Virus record (IMG/VR): IMGVR_UViG_3300005366_000002
Span: 40,106 to 104,105 of that record
Origin: a virus
DNA length: 64,000 nt
Reading direction: 5' to 3' (one strand)
Both the position numbers and the translations under genes were made by a program. Below the pieces are notes generated by a model. The model ran no database searches. It saw only the letters and a program-made list of their open reading frames with translations, and was not told the DNA's origin. Below are positions 50,332-57,880 of this stretch, piece by piece. The number at the start of each line of letters is the position of its first letter. The first letter of the stretch is position 1.

Positions 50332-50709
50332 TCATTCGTCCTGGGCAAAGTCGTTCTTCGCGGCCCTGGTGACCTCCTTGGCGAGACCGGTCAGGACAGC
50401 CGTCTTCGGCATGACTTTCAGCAGCAGGCGGATCATGCCTTTGATCTCGTTGCCGGTCGGCTCGTTCTTGAAGCTCATGCCATTGATGTAGTGGACGGTC
50501 CCATCGCGCTTGCGGATGACCTGCTTGATCGAACGGAACTTGCGGCCGTCGCTGCACTTGGACAGCTGGGCTTCCCACTCGTGACCGTCCGTGACCTGGA
50601 ATGCGGCAACCCGCTTGTTCTCCCAGGTCACGCCGGTCTTGGCCTTCGTGTGCTTGACCTTCGAGAGGTCCGGGGCCTTGCGGGCCGTCTTCTTTGCTGT
50701 TGCCATCAT
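50332..50709 (-). CDS. Basic hypothetical protein (125 aa)
   Basis: Starts at ATGATG 50709 after AAGGAG. A Lys/Ala-rich N-terminal tail (residues 1-25) looks like a DNA-binding or disordered segment. The rest is unrecognised. It lies one base upstream of the dNMP kinase gene. Confidence 0.7.
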   Translation of the reverse strand: MMATAKKTARKAPDLSKVKHTKAKTGVTWENKRVAAFQVTDGHEWEAQLSKCSDGRKFRSIKQVIRKRDGTVHYINGMSFKNEPTGNEIKGMIRLLLKVMPKTAVLTGLAKEVTRAAKNDFAQDE

Positions 50710-50722
50710 GGCTCCTTGTTGG

Positions 50723-51121
50723 TCAGGGGAGGATCTTGCGGTACGCACACCATACGCGTTTCCACCAGGGCATGCGCTCCCAGGTGCGGAGATCGCTACG
50801 GAGGGTCGTGAACTTCTGGCACTCCTTCGCGTTCTCCCGGATCAGCTCCGAGATACGGCCTTCGAGTTCACGTCGTTCTTCCTCGAACATGAAGGTGTAG
50901 GCGCGCTTGGCCGTCTCGTCGTAGGCCACGTGGAACTCGCGGCCGTCCTCGATCCAGGTCCTGACCTCCAGGTGTTTGCGCACGTACTGGGCACGGACCG
51001 CGAAGTGATCTCCAGGGCCACGCGGCCGCTCGAACTCGTGCTGAAGATCCTGGACCGTAATGACCCCGCCTCGGCGCTCGTGCATTTCCTTGACGAGCCT
51101 GTAGACTTCGACTTGTGGCAT
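50723..51121 (-). CDS. Hypothetical protein, possible winged-helix domain
   Basis: 132 residues. The first ~60 residues (VYRLVKEMHERRGGVITVQDL, continuing) could form a small winged-helix-type fold, followed by a charged helix and a Trp-rich basic end. No family recognised. First gene behind a TAAATA-class promoter, with an AGGAGA ribosome site. Confidence 0.65.
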   Translation of the reverse strand: MPQVEVYRLVKEMHERRGGVITVQDLQHEFERPRGPGDHFAVRAQYVRKHLEVRTWIEDGREFHVAYDETAKRAYTFMFEEERRELEGRISELIRENAKECQKFTTLRSDLRTWERMPWWKRVWCAYRKILP

Positions 51122-51147
51122 GAACTCTCCTGTGTGGTGTAGCGTCG

Positions 51148-51161
51148 GTCTATTTAGTGTT
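51148..51161 (-). promoter_or_regulatory. Putative promoter of the TAAATA class
   Basis: On the minus strand ACACTAAATAGACC. It contains the TAG stop of the J-domain gene and lies 27 bases before the gene at 51121. Confidence 0.5.
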
Positions 51162-51812
51162 CGGCCCTGCGCCCCATTGACCGGGGTTCATCGTGAAGAA
51201 GACCGAGCCGTGGATCGTCGTTGTCGTCGGCTGGGGTGGCGGAGGAGGCGGGGCAACGTCGTCATAGTCCGTGATCAGATCAGACACGATCTCGAGGACG
51301 CCCAGGCCCTTCGTCATGTTGGAGACGGCCAGCGTGGCCAGCCTGATCTTCTCGTCGATGACCTCGTAGGCCAGGTTGCGGCGGCCGGTGGCCTTGACCA
51401 GGATCTTCTTGCGCTGGATCTCGAGCTTGTTTCGCTTGGACGTCATGTCGGCAATGCCAGCGCGAAGAGCGTTCTCATTGGCGCTCCGCGCTTGCCGAAC
51501 CCAGGCCACGATGTTCGGCTGATCCTCGTCCACTGCCTTCGCGAAGTGCTGGTGCAGCCAGGTCTTGGCCTGTGCCTCCAGCTCGTCCTGCGTGAGCACC
51601 GACTCGCCCTTGTCGTAGGCGATGCGCTTCTGACCATCACCGAGCACCGACCACGCCTCGTTGATTTCCAGCATGCGCGCCGCGTGGTCGGGTTCGGTCG
51701 ACACGTCAGGGTGGTACTTGCGGGCCAGCTTCTGGTACGCCTTCTTGATGTCGTCCTTCGACGAACCCTTGGCGACCCCCAGCACCTGGTAGTAGTCGCG
51801 CGCCCCGTTCAC
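51150..51812 (-). CDS. J-domain (DnaJ-like) co-chaperone protein
   Basis: 220 residues starting at GTG 51812 (GTGA overlap). A J-domain occupies residues about 5-68: DYYQVLGVAKGSSKDDIKKA, then LARKYHPDVS with the HPD tripeptide, then LEINEAWSVLGD. The G/F and zinc-finger parts of DnaJ are absent. The C-terminus has a proline run (PPPPPPQP). J-domains stimulate Hsp70 (DnaK), so the protein may recruit host DnaK for replication or assembly (inference). Confidence 0.9.
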   Translation of the reverse strand: MNGARDYYQVLGVAKGSSKDDIKKAYQKLARKYHPDVSTEPDHAARMLEINEAWSVLGDGQKRIAYDKGESVLTQDELEAQAKTWLHQHFAKAVDEDQPNIVAWVRQARSANENALRAGIADMTSKRNKLEIQRKKILVKATGRRNLAYEVIDEKIRLATLAVSNMTKGLGVLEIVSDLITDYDDVAPPPPPPQPTTTTIHGSVFFTMNPGQWGAGPNTK

Positions 51813-52405
51813 AGCATGATCCTCGTCGGCTTCTTCACAATCATGGTGTTGACCTTGCCCTCGCGGTTCGTCGTGTTCCAGACCTTGCCGCAGGTCTTGC
51901 ACTCACGCTCCTGGCTGTAGGTCCCTTCGGAACCAAAGTCCCACTGGCCGTTGATCATGATCGGCGTCTGGCTCTGCATGTCGTCGTTCTTGACCTTGAT
52001 CTGGCAGCGCCCGAACTCGATGCACTTGGAGTCCGGGCGGACCGTCACCGGCACCACGATCTCGTCCTTGGTGGTCTCGTAGTTGTCGAGGATCGAGTCC
52101 AGCGACTTCAGCGCGGCCTTCCACTTGGGCATCGGCTCCGTCGTGTGCTCGGCCCAGAAGGCGTCCTGCTCTTCCAGCAGGGTGCGGTACTGGAGCAGGA
52201 CACCGCGCATGCGGGGCGTCAGCGGCTCCTTCGCGTCGGTCTCTTCTACGTCGTGGAGCTCGTAGTTGAGGTCGCCGAGCATGGCCTTCCAGGTCTTCAG
52301 CGGATCACCTGGGAAGGGCTCGCGGCCAACCCAGGACTCGATCTTGCCTTGGACGATCTGCTTGGCGATGCCAAGGTGCTTGAGGACGTTGCGATTGACT
52401 TTCAT
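51809..52405 (-). CDS. Hypothetical protein with C-terminal zinc pair
   Basis: 198 residues. Helical N-terminal two thirds; a CKTCGKVWN pair near residue 170 plus upstream Cys residues could bind zinc. No family recognised. Coupled to the J-domain gene (GTGA). Confidence 0.7.
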   Translation of the reverse strand: MKVNRNVLKHLGIAKQIVQGKIESWVGREPFPGDPLKTWKAMLGDLNYELHDVEETDAKEPLTPRMRGVLLQYRTLLEEQDAFWAEHTTEPMPKWKAALKSLDSILDNYETTKDEIVVPVTVRPDSKCIEFGRCQIKVKNDDMQSQTPIMINGQWDFGSEGTYSQERECKTCGKVWNTTNREGKVNTMIVKKPTRIML

Positions 52406-52656
52406 GTTCTATGCTCTACTGAGACTTCGACGTAGGTGATGGAGCCGCGAAGCGTTCGCTCGCGGTTGAAGAATTTGTTGTGGGTCGTGCAGCGGCAGAC
52501 TGAACCGAAGTACGACTCTACGCGGGGCCGCGCGGTCTCACGCGGTCCTGTAGGAGCAGCAAACGAGGACTGCGATGCCACTGTCCTCTTCTTCAGCTCT
52601 TCGCGGACCAACGTGGCGATCACACAGGACTCACCAAGAGGGCACCTAGGCTCCAT
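52402..52656 (-). CDS. Small basic hypothetical protein (84 aa)
   Basis: Starts at ATG 52656, MEPRCPLGESC. Contains two Cys pairs in all (RCPLGESC; SVCRC) and is Arg-rich. It overlaps the previous gene by 11 bases and the next by four. No family recognised. Confidence 0.6.
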   Translation of the reverse strand: MEPRCPLGESCVIATLVREELKKRTVASQSSFAAPTGPRETARPRVESYFGSVCRCTTHNKFFNRERTLRGSITYVEVSVEHRT

Positions 52657-52855
52657 AGGAGCCGTCGTGCTCGTGTACCACGTAGTGCCCGAGGTCCTTG
52701 CTGCAGAACTCGCAGATGGCATGGTCGTGCGAGTCCCGATAGCACGCCTCGTGGTCGCATGCTTTCTGACGGACCCAGCGGACAAACGCACGCGCTCCGA
52801 CGATCAGCACGATCGCAAAGACGCCTGCGAGAAAGCACTTCGAATCCGTGTTCAT
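52646..52855 (-). CDS. Small membrane-anchored Cys/His-rich protein
   Basis: 69 residues. One transmembrane segment at about residues 8-27 followed by RWVRQK. A Cys/His cluster follows (CDHEAC, CEFCSKDLGHYVVHEH). It would present a small zinc-binding domain on the cytoplasmic side if the positive-inside rule holds. Good GAGGAGA ribosome site. No family recognised. Confidence 0.65.
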   Translation of the reverse strand: MNTDSKCFLAGVFAIVLIVGARAFVRWVRQKACDHEACYRDSHDHAICEFCSKDLGHYVVHEHDGSYGA

Positions 52856-52868
52856 GATGATCTCCTCT

Positions 52869-53540
52869 TCAGGTTGGATGAGCCTCTTCCCAGGCCTTCT
52901 TGACTTCGGTGAACAGGTACAGGCTCGTCGTCTCCCACGACTTGAACTCGTTCCGCTTGGCCTGATCCACTGCACGCTCCGTGTCCCAGACCGAGGCAAA
53001 CGCCAGCGCATGCATCAGCGTGGGCTCCTGGAGCGCACGGGCCACCAGGTCCTTCAGGTTCGTGATGCCTGCCTTGATCGCCTCTTGCGCCTTCGCCTGG
53101 TTGAACCGCGCAAGCGAGTCGTCCATACGGCGGAACGAGTTGAGCACCGAGTCCGGCTCGGGTCCGATGACCGACACGTCGAGCCGAGGTCCGTGTGGGC
53201 CGTCGGAGGACAGGTGGATGGTCCACGCGTAGCGGCCATGCGGTTTCGGCTCTGCACCACGCAGCGTGAAGTCGTATGGGTCGCAGGCCACAGAGTCCAC
53301 AACCTGGCCTCCGCAGTGCTCGGCCATCGCCTTGATCAACTCCTCGGCCGGCTTGGCCCCGTGGACCCATGCGACGGCGCACAAGTCGAAGTCGCGGCAC
53401 AGGCTGCCGTGGACCATGAGGTTGTAGCCCATGGAGTCCGCCAGCTTGTAGAGCCCGCTGAGGAGAGCCATGTAGAACGCAGGGCGCCCACCGTCCTGGA
53501 ACTTCTTGTTGCGTGGCTGTTGAATCTCCTTGTCGTCCAT
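52869..53540 (-). CDS. Nucleotidyltransferase-like protein
   Basis: 223 residues from ATG 53540 (AGGAG site). MVHGSLCRDFDLCAVAW near residues 43-59 has the GS...RDxDL pattern of nucleotidyltransferase-fold proteins, followed by GRYAWTIHLSS and RLDVSVI strands. I recall similar phage proteins with RDLDLVAVPW. The reaction is unknown and the second part is helical. Confidence 0.55.
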   Translation of the reverse strand: MDDKEIQQPRNKKFQDGGRPAFYMALLSGLYKLADSMGYNLMVHGSLCRDFDLCAVAWVHGAKPAEELIKAMAEHCGGQVVDSVACDPYDFTLRGAEPKPHGRYAWTIHLSSDGPHGPRLDVSVIGPEPDSVLNSFRRMDDSLARFNQAKAQEAIKAGITNLKDLVARALQEPTLMHALAFASVWDTERAVDQAKRNEFKSWETTSLYLFTEVKKAWEEAHPT

Positions 53541-53542
53541 GG

Positions 53543-53734
53543 TCACTCCTGCTTCGACAGAGCGAACTGGCAGGCCTCCATGAGGGACTCGATCTGCTCG
53601 CGGCCGCAGAGCATGGAGGACCCACCGAAGTTGAGCACGCTGATCTGCGGCTGCTCCGACGTGTCGGGATCCGGCTGGGACGCCGTGATCGCCATGCAGG
53701 CATTGTTGGGGACAGCGAACGCTTTGGTCTTCAT
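53543..53734 (-). CDS. Small hypothetical protein (63 aa)
   Basis: Starts at ATG 53734, preceded by TAGGAGC. Short soluble sequence, no family recognised. It lies two bases before the nucleotidyltransferase-like gene. The long upstream frame extension is a shadow of the next gene. Confidence 0.65.
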   Translation of the reverse strand: MKTKAFAVPNNACMAITASQPDPDTSEQPQISVLNFGGSSMLCGREQIESLMEACQFALSKQE

Positions 53735-53742
53735 GGTTGCTC

Positions 53743-54000
53743 CTAGCGGTGTTGCTTGTGATGCCGTGCGGCCCAGACGAAGCGGTACGTCCGCATGCGG
53801 ATGCCGCTCTTCGACAGGTGGGAGTGCGAGGGCTTGGACTTCCGCGGCTCGAGGCGATGCTCGAGCTGACGGATCCGCATGACCTCTTCCTGGATCTGCA
53901 CGTTGATCTCCTGGAGCTGACTGAACAGCCACTTGAGTCCCAGGAGGAGTCCGCAGATCAGGAGGCCCAGCAGCAGGATCGGATCTTCACTGTGCAGCAT
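53743..54000 (-). CDS. Small membrane protein with coiled coil
   Basis: 85 residues. A strongly hydrophobic N-terminal segment (residues 8-25, LLLGLLICGLLLGL) is followed by an amphipathic helix (27-52) and a basic tail. The plan resembles Rz-type spanins, but these are also common small-membrane-protein features and no overlapping partner gene is seen. Located three bases after the clamp loader gene. Confidence 0.65.
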   Translation of the reverse strand: MLHSEDPILLLGLLICGLLLGLKWLFSQLQEINVQIQEEVMRIRQLEHRLEPRKSKPSHSHLSKSGIRMRTYRFVWAARHHKQHR

Positions 54001-54003
54001 CGC

Positions 54004-55119
54004 TCACCCCTTCGCCGGCGGTTGTTGGTTCTTGATGAACCGGTAGACCTTCGAGGAGATCAGCGACTGCGCGTCCACCGTGAACTGCATGGACTCGGTC
54101 TTCAGCTGCACCGCCATCTCGAGGAATGCCGCGTAGGCACCCAGTGAGATCTTCTGGCCCTTGAGACCGTTGAGGGCAGCACGGTTCGACGGCATCCAGA
54201 TCACCTTCGACGACTTCTTGCCGTCGAGCACCTGGAGGTTCAGCAGGAACTGCGCCGCCCAGAGGATCTTGTTGATGACCTGGAACGGATCGCCGATCTC
54301 CAGGACAGCCAGCTGAACCGGCACGAACTTGCCGATCAGGGCCGACGACACGATCTGGGCCGCCAGCTTGTCATCGTCCTGCTCCGTGGAACCCAGGGCT
54401 TCGATGAGCGTGTCCATCGACAGCTTCTTCGGCTTCTCGTCGAGACCTGCGTAGTAGTCGGCCACCGCCTGGATCGACGAGGCGACGCCGCGCATGTCCG
54501 ACGTGCCCTCGACGATGCGCTGGAGCAGCTCGTTGTCCTTGAGGAAGGTCAGTTCTTCGCCGACGACGATCCGCTTCGCCTGCTTCATGCGGTCGATCTC
54601 GGTGTGCGGGCCCAGCACGAACTGGACGCAGCGGCCGGCGATGGCCTTGCCTTCCGTGGTCGACTGGAACTTGCCCGGATCCATCGAGCAGAGGATCCAG
54701 ATCGTGTCCTTGGTGCCAGAGTCCTCGATGGGCTTCAGCAGCGCCTGCGCGGCCACCTTGTTGGTCAGGATCGACTGCGCCTCGTCGATCACGAAGATCC
54801 GCTTGGCACCGCCCATCGGCTTGTGACGCGAGAGCTGCACGAGGTCGCGCACGTCCTCGATGGAGCGCTGCGATCCGCCGTCGAGCTCCTTGTAGAGGCC
54901 TTGGCGTTGCTGCTCCTCGATGGTCTTGCCATTGACCTGCGCGGCGATCGCGCGGGCCAGCGTGGTCTTGCCGGCCGCCGGGGCACCCGTGAACAGCATG
55001 GCCGAGGGCCAGTTGCCGTTGTTGATGATGCCCTTGAGACGGGTCACGGCCTGCTCGTGACCGATCATCTTGTCCAAGGTCTGCGGACGGTACTTGGTAT
55101 GCCAAAGGGTCGAAGTCAT
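54004..55119 (-). CDS. Clamp loader ATPase (gp44/DnaX-like AAA+)
   Basis: 371 residues. The start LWHTKYRPQTLDKMIGHEQA is typical of clamp-loader large subunits. Walker A GAPAAGKTT lies at about residues 45-53, Walker B IFVIDEAQ near 108-115, and GRCVQFVL near 161 (arginine-finger SRC position, here GRC). A C-terminal collar-type helical region follows. It would load the clamp encoded at 44322. No small subunit (gp62 type) is visible. Preceded by a TAAATA-class promoter. Confidence 0.9.
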   Translation of the reverse strand: MTSTLWHTKYRPQTLDKMIGHEQAVTRLKGIINNGNWPSAMLFTGAPAAGKTTLARAIAAQVNGKTIEEQQRQGLYKELDGGSQRSIEDVRDLVQLSRHKPMGGAKRIFVIDEAQSILTNKVAAQALLKPIEDSGTKDTIWILCSMDPGKFQSTTEGKAIAGRCVQFVLGPHTEIDRMKQAKRIVVGEELTFLKDNELLQRIVEGTSDMRGVASSIQAVADYYAGLDEKPKKLSMDTLIEALGSTEQDDDKLAAQIVSSALIGKFVPVQLAVLEIGDPFQVINKILWAAQFLLNLQVLDGKKSSKVIWMPSNRAALNGLKGQKISLGAYAAFLEMAVQLKTESMQFTVDAQSLISSKVYRFIKNQQPPAKG

Positions 55120-55150
55120 GTGGTGAGTTTCCGTTGTTGTCTGTGTGGAA

Positions 55151-55169
55151 CCGCTCTATTTACCGTCTC
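55151..55169 (-). promoter_or_regulatory. Putative promoter of the TAAATA class (clamp loader)
   Basis: On the minus strand GAGACGGTAAATAGAGCGG, about 32 bases before the clamp loader ATG and right after the stop of the previous gene. Confidence 0.55.
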
Positions 55170-55452
55170 AGCGGCGAATGCGGTCCATGTCCTTGGAGTG
55201 CTCGATCGCGTTGTTCATCAACTCGAAGCGGAGCCATGCGGCCTCCGGATGGTACGGGATGCCGTTGCGCTGGACCTCGCGCGCCGGGAGCTGGAACATC
55301 TCCTGGCGCTCGCCTTCGCGCGACACGTAGATCAGTCCGTTCTCGAGAACGTAGTCCACGACTGCGTGATCGCCGGCCGCCAGGACGTGCTTCGGTGGCG
55401 GCAAGGGCCTGAACGAACTCGGCGAGTTGAACATTGCTCGGTGAGGGAACAT
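55168..55452 (-). CDS. Hypothetical protein (94 aa)
   Basis: Starts at ATG 55452 after TAGGAGA. Proline-rich start, then a small alpha/beta-looking domain. No family recognised. Confidence 0.65.
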   Translation of the reverse strand: MFPHRAMFNSPSSFRPLPPPKHVLAAGDHAVVDYVLENGLIYVSREGERQEMFQLPAREVQRNGIPYHPEAAWLRFELMNNAIEHSKDMDRIRR

Positions 55453-55460
55453 GGTGTCTC

Positions 55461-55958
55461 CTAGCGGCGCTTGCGATGGCGCCCGTACCACGGGTGATTG
55501 GAACGCTGGGGTCCGCGGATGTCGGTCTGCTGGCCCATCAGCCGCACCTCGTTGTCCTTCGCACGCTCCATGATGAGTGCCTGGGCAATCCTGGGGTCGT
55601 TCTTGTTGTAGACCATCCCCTTGAGGCCCATCGTGTGGATGATCGCCAGGCTCAGATCATCGCGCACGATATACAGTGCCGCATCGGGATCAGCACCACG
55701 CAGGAGATCGACGAGCAGCTCACGGGTCTTGGTGAACCAGCTCTCGAAGTTCTGACGGACAGCGAAGTCCACGTGGCCATCAGCTTCGTGGATCGGACAG
55801 CACATGCCGTCCTCGTCAATCCAGAACATGGGCACTTCCGAGATCTTCAGCCTGGAATTGCCATACGTGTCGAGCAGCTCGAGGTGTTCGACACGCTTCG
55901 ACCACGGGCCCATGTTCACCGTCTTGATGGTCCACTGGCGATCGTCATGCTGGTTCAT
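55461..55958 (-). CDS. Hypothetical protein (165 aa)
   Basis: No family recognised. Mixed sequence with a very basic end (HPWYGRHRKRR). Its start overlaps the previous gene by 14 bases. Confidence 0.7.
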   Translation of the reverse strand: MNQHDDRQWTIKTVNMGPWSKRVEHLELLDTYGNSRLKISEVPMFWIDEDGMCCPIHEADGHVDFAVRQNFESWFTKTRELLVDLLRGADPDAALYIVRDDLSLAIIHTMGLKGMVYNKNDPRIAQALIMERAKDNEVRLMGQQTDIRGPQRSNHPWYGRHRKRR

Positions 55959-56286
55959 CGCCGTCTCCCGCCTGCTGCATCATGCCGCGCCACAGGCCCT
56001 CCAGCTCGGCGATCTTCTCGAGCGTCAGGACCTGCCCCTCGTTGAGGTTCAGCCAGTGGACAATCACGTCGGTGAGGGGCGTCATCTTCTCGAACCAGTC
56101 GTAGACGCTCTTCGACCACTCCTTGCCGTTGGGTCCCACGTAGTTGACCGTCGCGGGATACTCCTTCTGGCGGTCGCTCAGGTTGGTCACCGAAGTGACC
56201 TGGTAGATGCGACCGTTGCGATGCTTCCAGTAGGAGTTCTTGCGAGGCAGCGTCTGCAGCCCCTTGCTCGTCATGACCTGCATCAT
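55945..56286 (-). CDS. Hypothetical protein (113 aa)
   Basis: YWKHRNGRIYQVTSV, then YPATVNYVGPNGKEWSKSV, resembles small beta-barrel DUF1653-type phage proteins of unknown function. Overlaps both neighbours. Confidence 0.65.
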   Translation of the reverse strand: MMQVMTSKGLQTLPRKNSYWKHRNGRIYQVTSVTNLSDRQKEYPATVNYVGPNGKEWSKSVYDWFEKMTPLTDVIVHWLNLNEGQVLTLEKIAELEGLWRGMMQQAGDGDEPA

Positions 56287-56672
56287 GCGCTTGCCCTCGG
56301 TTGTTCCTTGCCCAGCGAGGACCAGCTGTGTTCCTTGCCCCTCGTGAACGCCGTTGCGATCGCCGCGTCAGCCTCGGCAACCTTGGCAGCCCAGCGCTCT
56401 TCGTTCCCGTTCTTCAGGGCCGGTCGAGCCATGATGAGGCGCACGTTCGTCTCCGGAGTAACCGACGGTTCCCAGTCCTCGGTGGCGAAGCGCCAGATCA
56501 TGGCCTCGCGTTGACCCAGCTCGGGCCGGTTGATCTCGAAGCGTCCTTCGCAGGGCATGTTCTTGTAGCCCCTTGCGAACAGGTTCGTCTGGATGTCCGG
56601 GAGAAGATCGTCCTTCGTCCAGGAGTCGACGTGCGCCTGGGCACTCGCCGTGGTGTTGTCAGGGTCGGTCAT
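56283..56672 (-). CDS. Hypothetical protein (129 aa)
   Basis: Start at ATG 56672, preceded by GGAG; the upstream extension lies over the next gene. Polar, with no recognised motif. Four-base overlap with the following gene. Confidence 0.65.
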   Translation of the reverse strand: MTDPDNTTASAQAHVDSWTKDDLLPDIQTNLFARGYKNMPCEGRFEINRPELGQREAMIWRFATEDWEPSVTPETNVRLIMARPALKNGNEERWAAKVAEADAAIATAFTRGKEHSWSSLGKEQPRASA

Positions 56673-56673
56673 T

Positions 56674-57042
56674 TCAATCTCCGTTGAGGCGCTTGTCGAG
56701 GGCTTCGCGGAATCCTTCGACGCCGGCGGCCTTGCAGTCCTCGATCGTTGCTCCGAGGTTGTCGCGACTGTGGGACGTGGCAGCGACACGGAACGCCTCG
56801 GTGCAGACCTCGATATCCTTGTCGGACAGCCAGGACGAGGCGGCGATCAGCGCCTGGTCGTCCGCGTGTTCGATCTGGCGCACCTGGATGCCGGGACGAA
56901 ACGCCATGACGGCGCCCACCGGGTCGGTCTTCGCCGACATGAACACGTTGACCAGCTCCTGGAGTTCTTGGCCGGAAGGCTCCCACTCGGCAGAGCCGGC
57001 AGTGATCACGGTGAGCTTCTTGGGTGGTGTGGGATCAGTCAT
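56674..57042 (-). CDS. Hypothetical protein (122 aa)
   Basis: Start at ATG 57042, overlapping the end of the previous gene by eight bases. A helical C-terminal half. No family recognised. Confidence 0.65.
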   Translation of the reverse strand: MTDPTPPKKLTVITAGSAEWEPSGQELQELVNVFMSAKTDPVGAVMAFRPGIQVRQIEHADDQALIAASSWLSDKDIEVCTEAFRVAATSHSRDNLGATIEDCKAAGVEGFREALDKRLNGD

Positions 57043-57271
57043 CGGTCTGCTCGTCTCTTTCCGCCTTCTTGGCTGCACGGTACTTGCGCACCTCGTTGTC
57101 GACCGCGTTCTTGACGAACTTGGTGACGCCCTTGTAGAGCTCCATGCGGGCCTCCGCAACGTCTTCGCCATCGGCGACGGTGATAGTCTCTTCGACCTCC
57201 ACCGACACCGGCTCGTAGCGTTCGACCTGCGTGGTCCGCCCTACTCTGATTGTGATCTTGCGCATCGTCAT
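57035..57271 (-). CDS. Small charged hypothetical protein (78 aa)
   Basis: A short beta-like start followed by a long Glu/Lys/Arg helix and an acidic end. ATG 57271; a second in-frame ATG lies six bases later. No family recognised. Confidence 0.65.
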   Translation of the reverse strand: MTMRKITIRVGRTTQVERYEPVSVEVEETITVADGEDVAEARMELYKGVTKFVKNAVDNEVRKYRAAKKAERDEQTDD

Positions 57272-57274
57272 CTT

Positions 57275-57640
57275 CTAGCCTTGGTTGAAGCCGTTGAGGA
57301 GGTCGAGTTGGTCCTGCTGGACCTTGTAGAGAGGCCTCCGCTCGGTTCGTGCGACCTGCAGGTCGTGATCGGACTGGATGCACGCGAGCTTGGCCAGCGC
57401 GAGCGCCATGTCGAGCGTGCAGCGCCGCGTCGAGTAGATCTCCTCGTGCAGGCGCTCCTCCAGGTGCCTGATCCTCGCCATGTTCTCGTTCGTCGCCTGG
57501 AGGCCCAGGAAAGCCTGGGCTTGAGACAGCCAGTGGCCTCCAGGCGACGGATCGGCAACGTAGCTCGACGTCTGGACGATCATGGGTGTCATGCTTCGCC
57601 CTTGTCTGTTCAGCTCCGGTTTGTCAGGGTTGTGGTCCAT
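57275..57640 (-). CDS. Hypothetical helical protein (121 aa)
   Basis: A polar N-terminal third followed by helices (residues 50-115). No family recognised. Weak ribosome site. Confidence 0.65.
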   Translation of the reverse strand: MDHNPDKPELNRQGRSMTPMIVQTSSYVADPSPGGHWLSQAQAFLGLQATNENMARIRHLEERLHEEIYSTRRCTLDMALALAKLACIQSDHDLQVARTERRPLYKVQQDQLDLLNGFNQG

Positions 57641-57649
57641 GTGGTGATC

Positions 57650-57880
57650 TCACTTCATGTTGGTGATCTTCTCGAGGATCTTCAAGTCCTCTTTCGTTGC
57701 CTGGTCACGCTTGACCCTCTCGCGTGCCCGGCTGATGTAGGTCTGCACCAGGTCGATCAGAAGATCGAACGAGGGAACGCCGAAGCGCTCCATGTGCTTG
57801 GTCAGTTGTTTCTCCAGGTCGAGCGCCTTCTGCTCGTCCCGGTCCAGCGCCCGACGTTGCCACTTCGGATTGGAGCTCAT
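57650..57880 (-). CDS. Small helical hypothetical protein (76 aa)
   Basis: Entirely helical, highly charged. The ATG overlaps the stop of the Cas4-like nuclease gene (ATGA), so it is probably produced with it. No family recognised. Confidence 0.65.
   Translation of the reverse strand: MSSNPKWQRRALDRDEQKALDLEKQLTKHMERFGVPSFDLLIDLVQTYISRARERVKRDQATKEDLKILEKITNMK

Noticed and set aside
53743-54000. Spanin (Rz-type) assignment
   Set aside because: A membrane helix plus coiled coil alone is not specific and no embedded or overlapping partner gene is seen.
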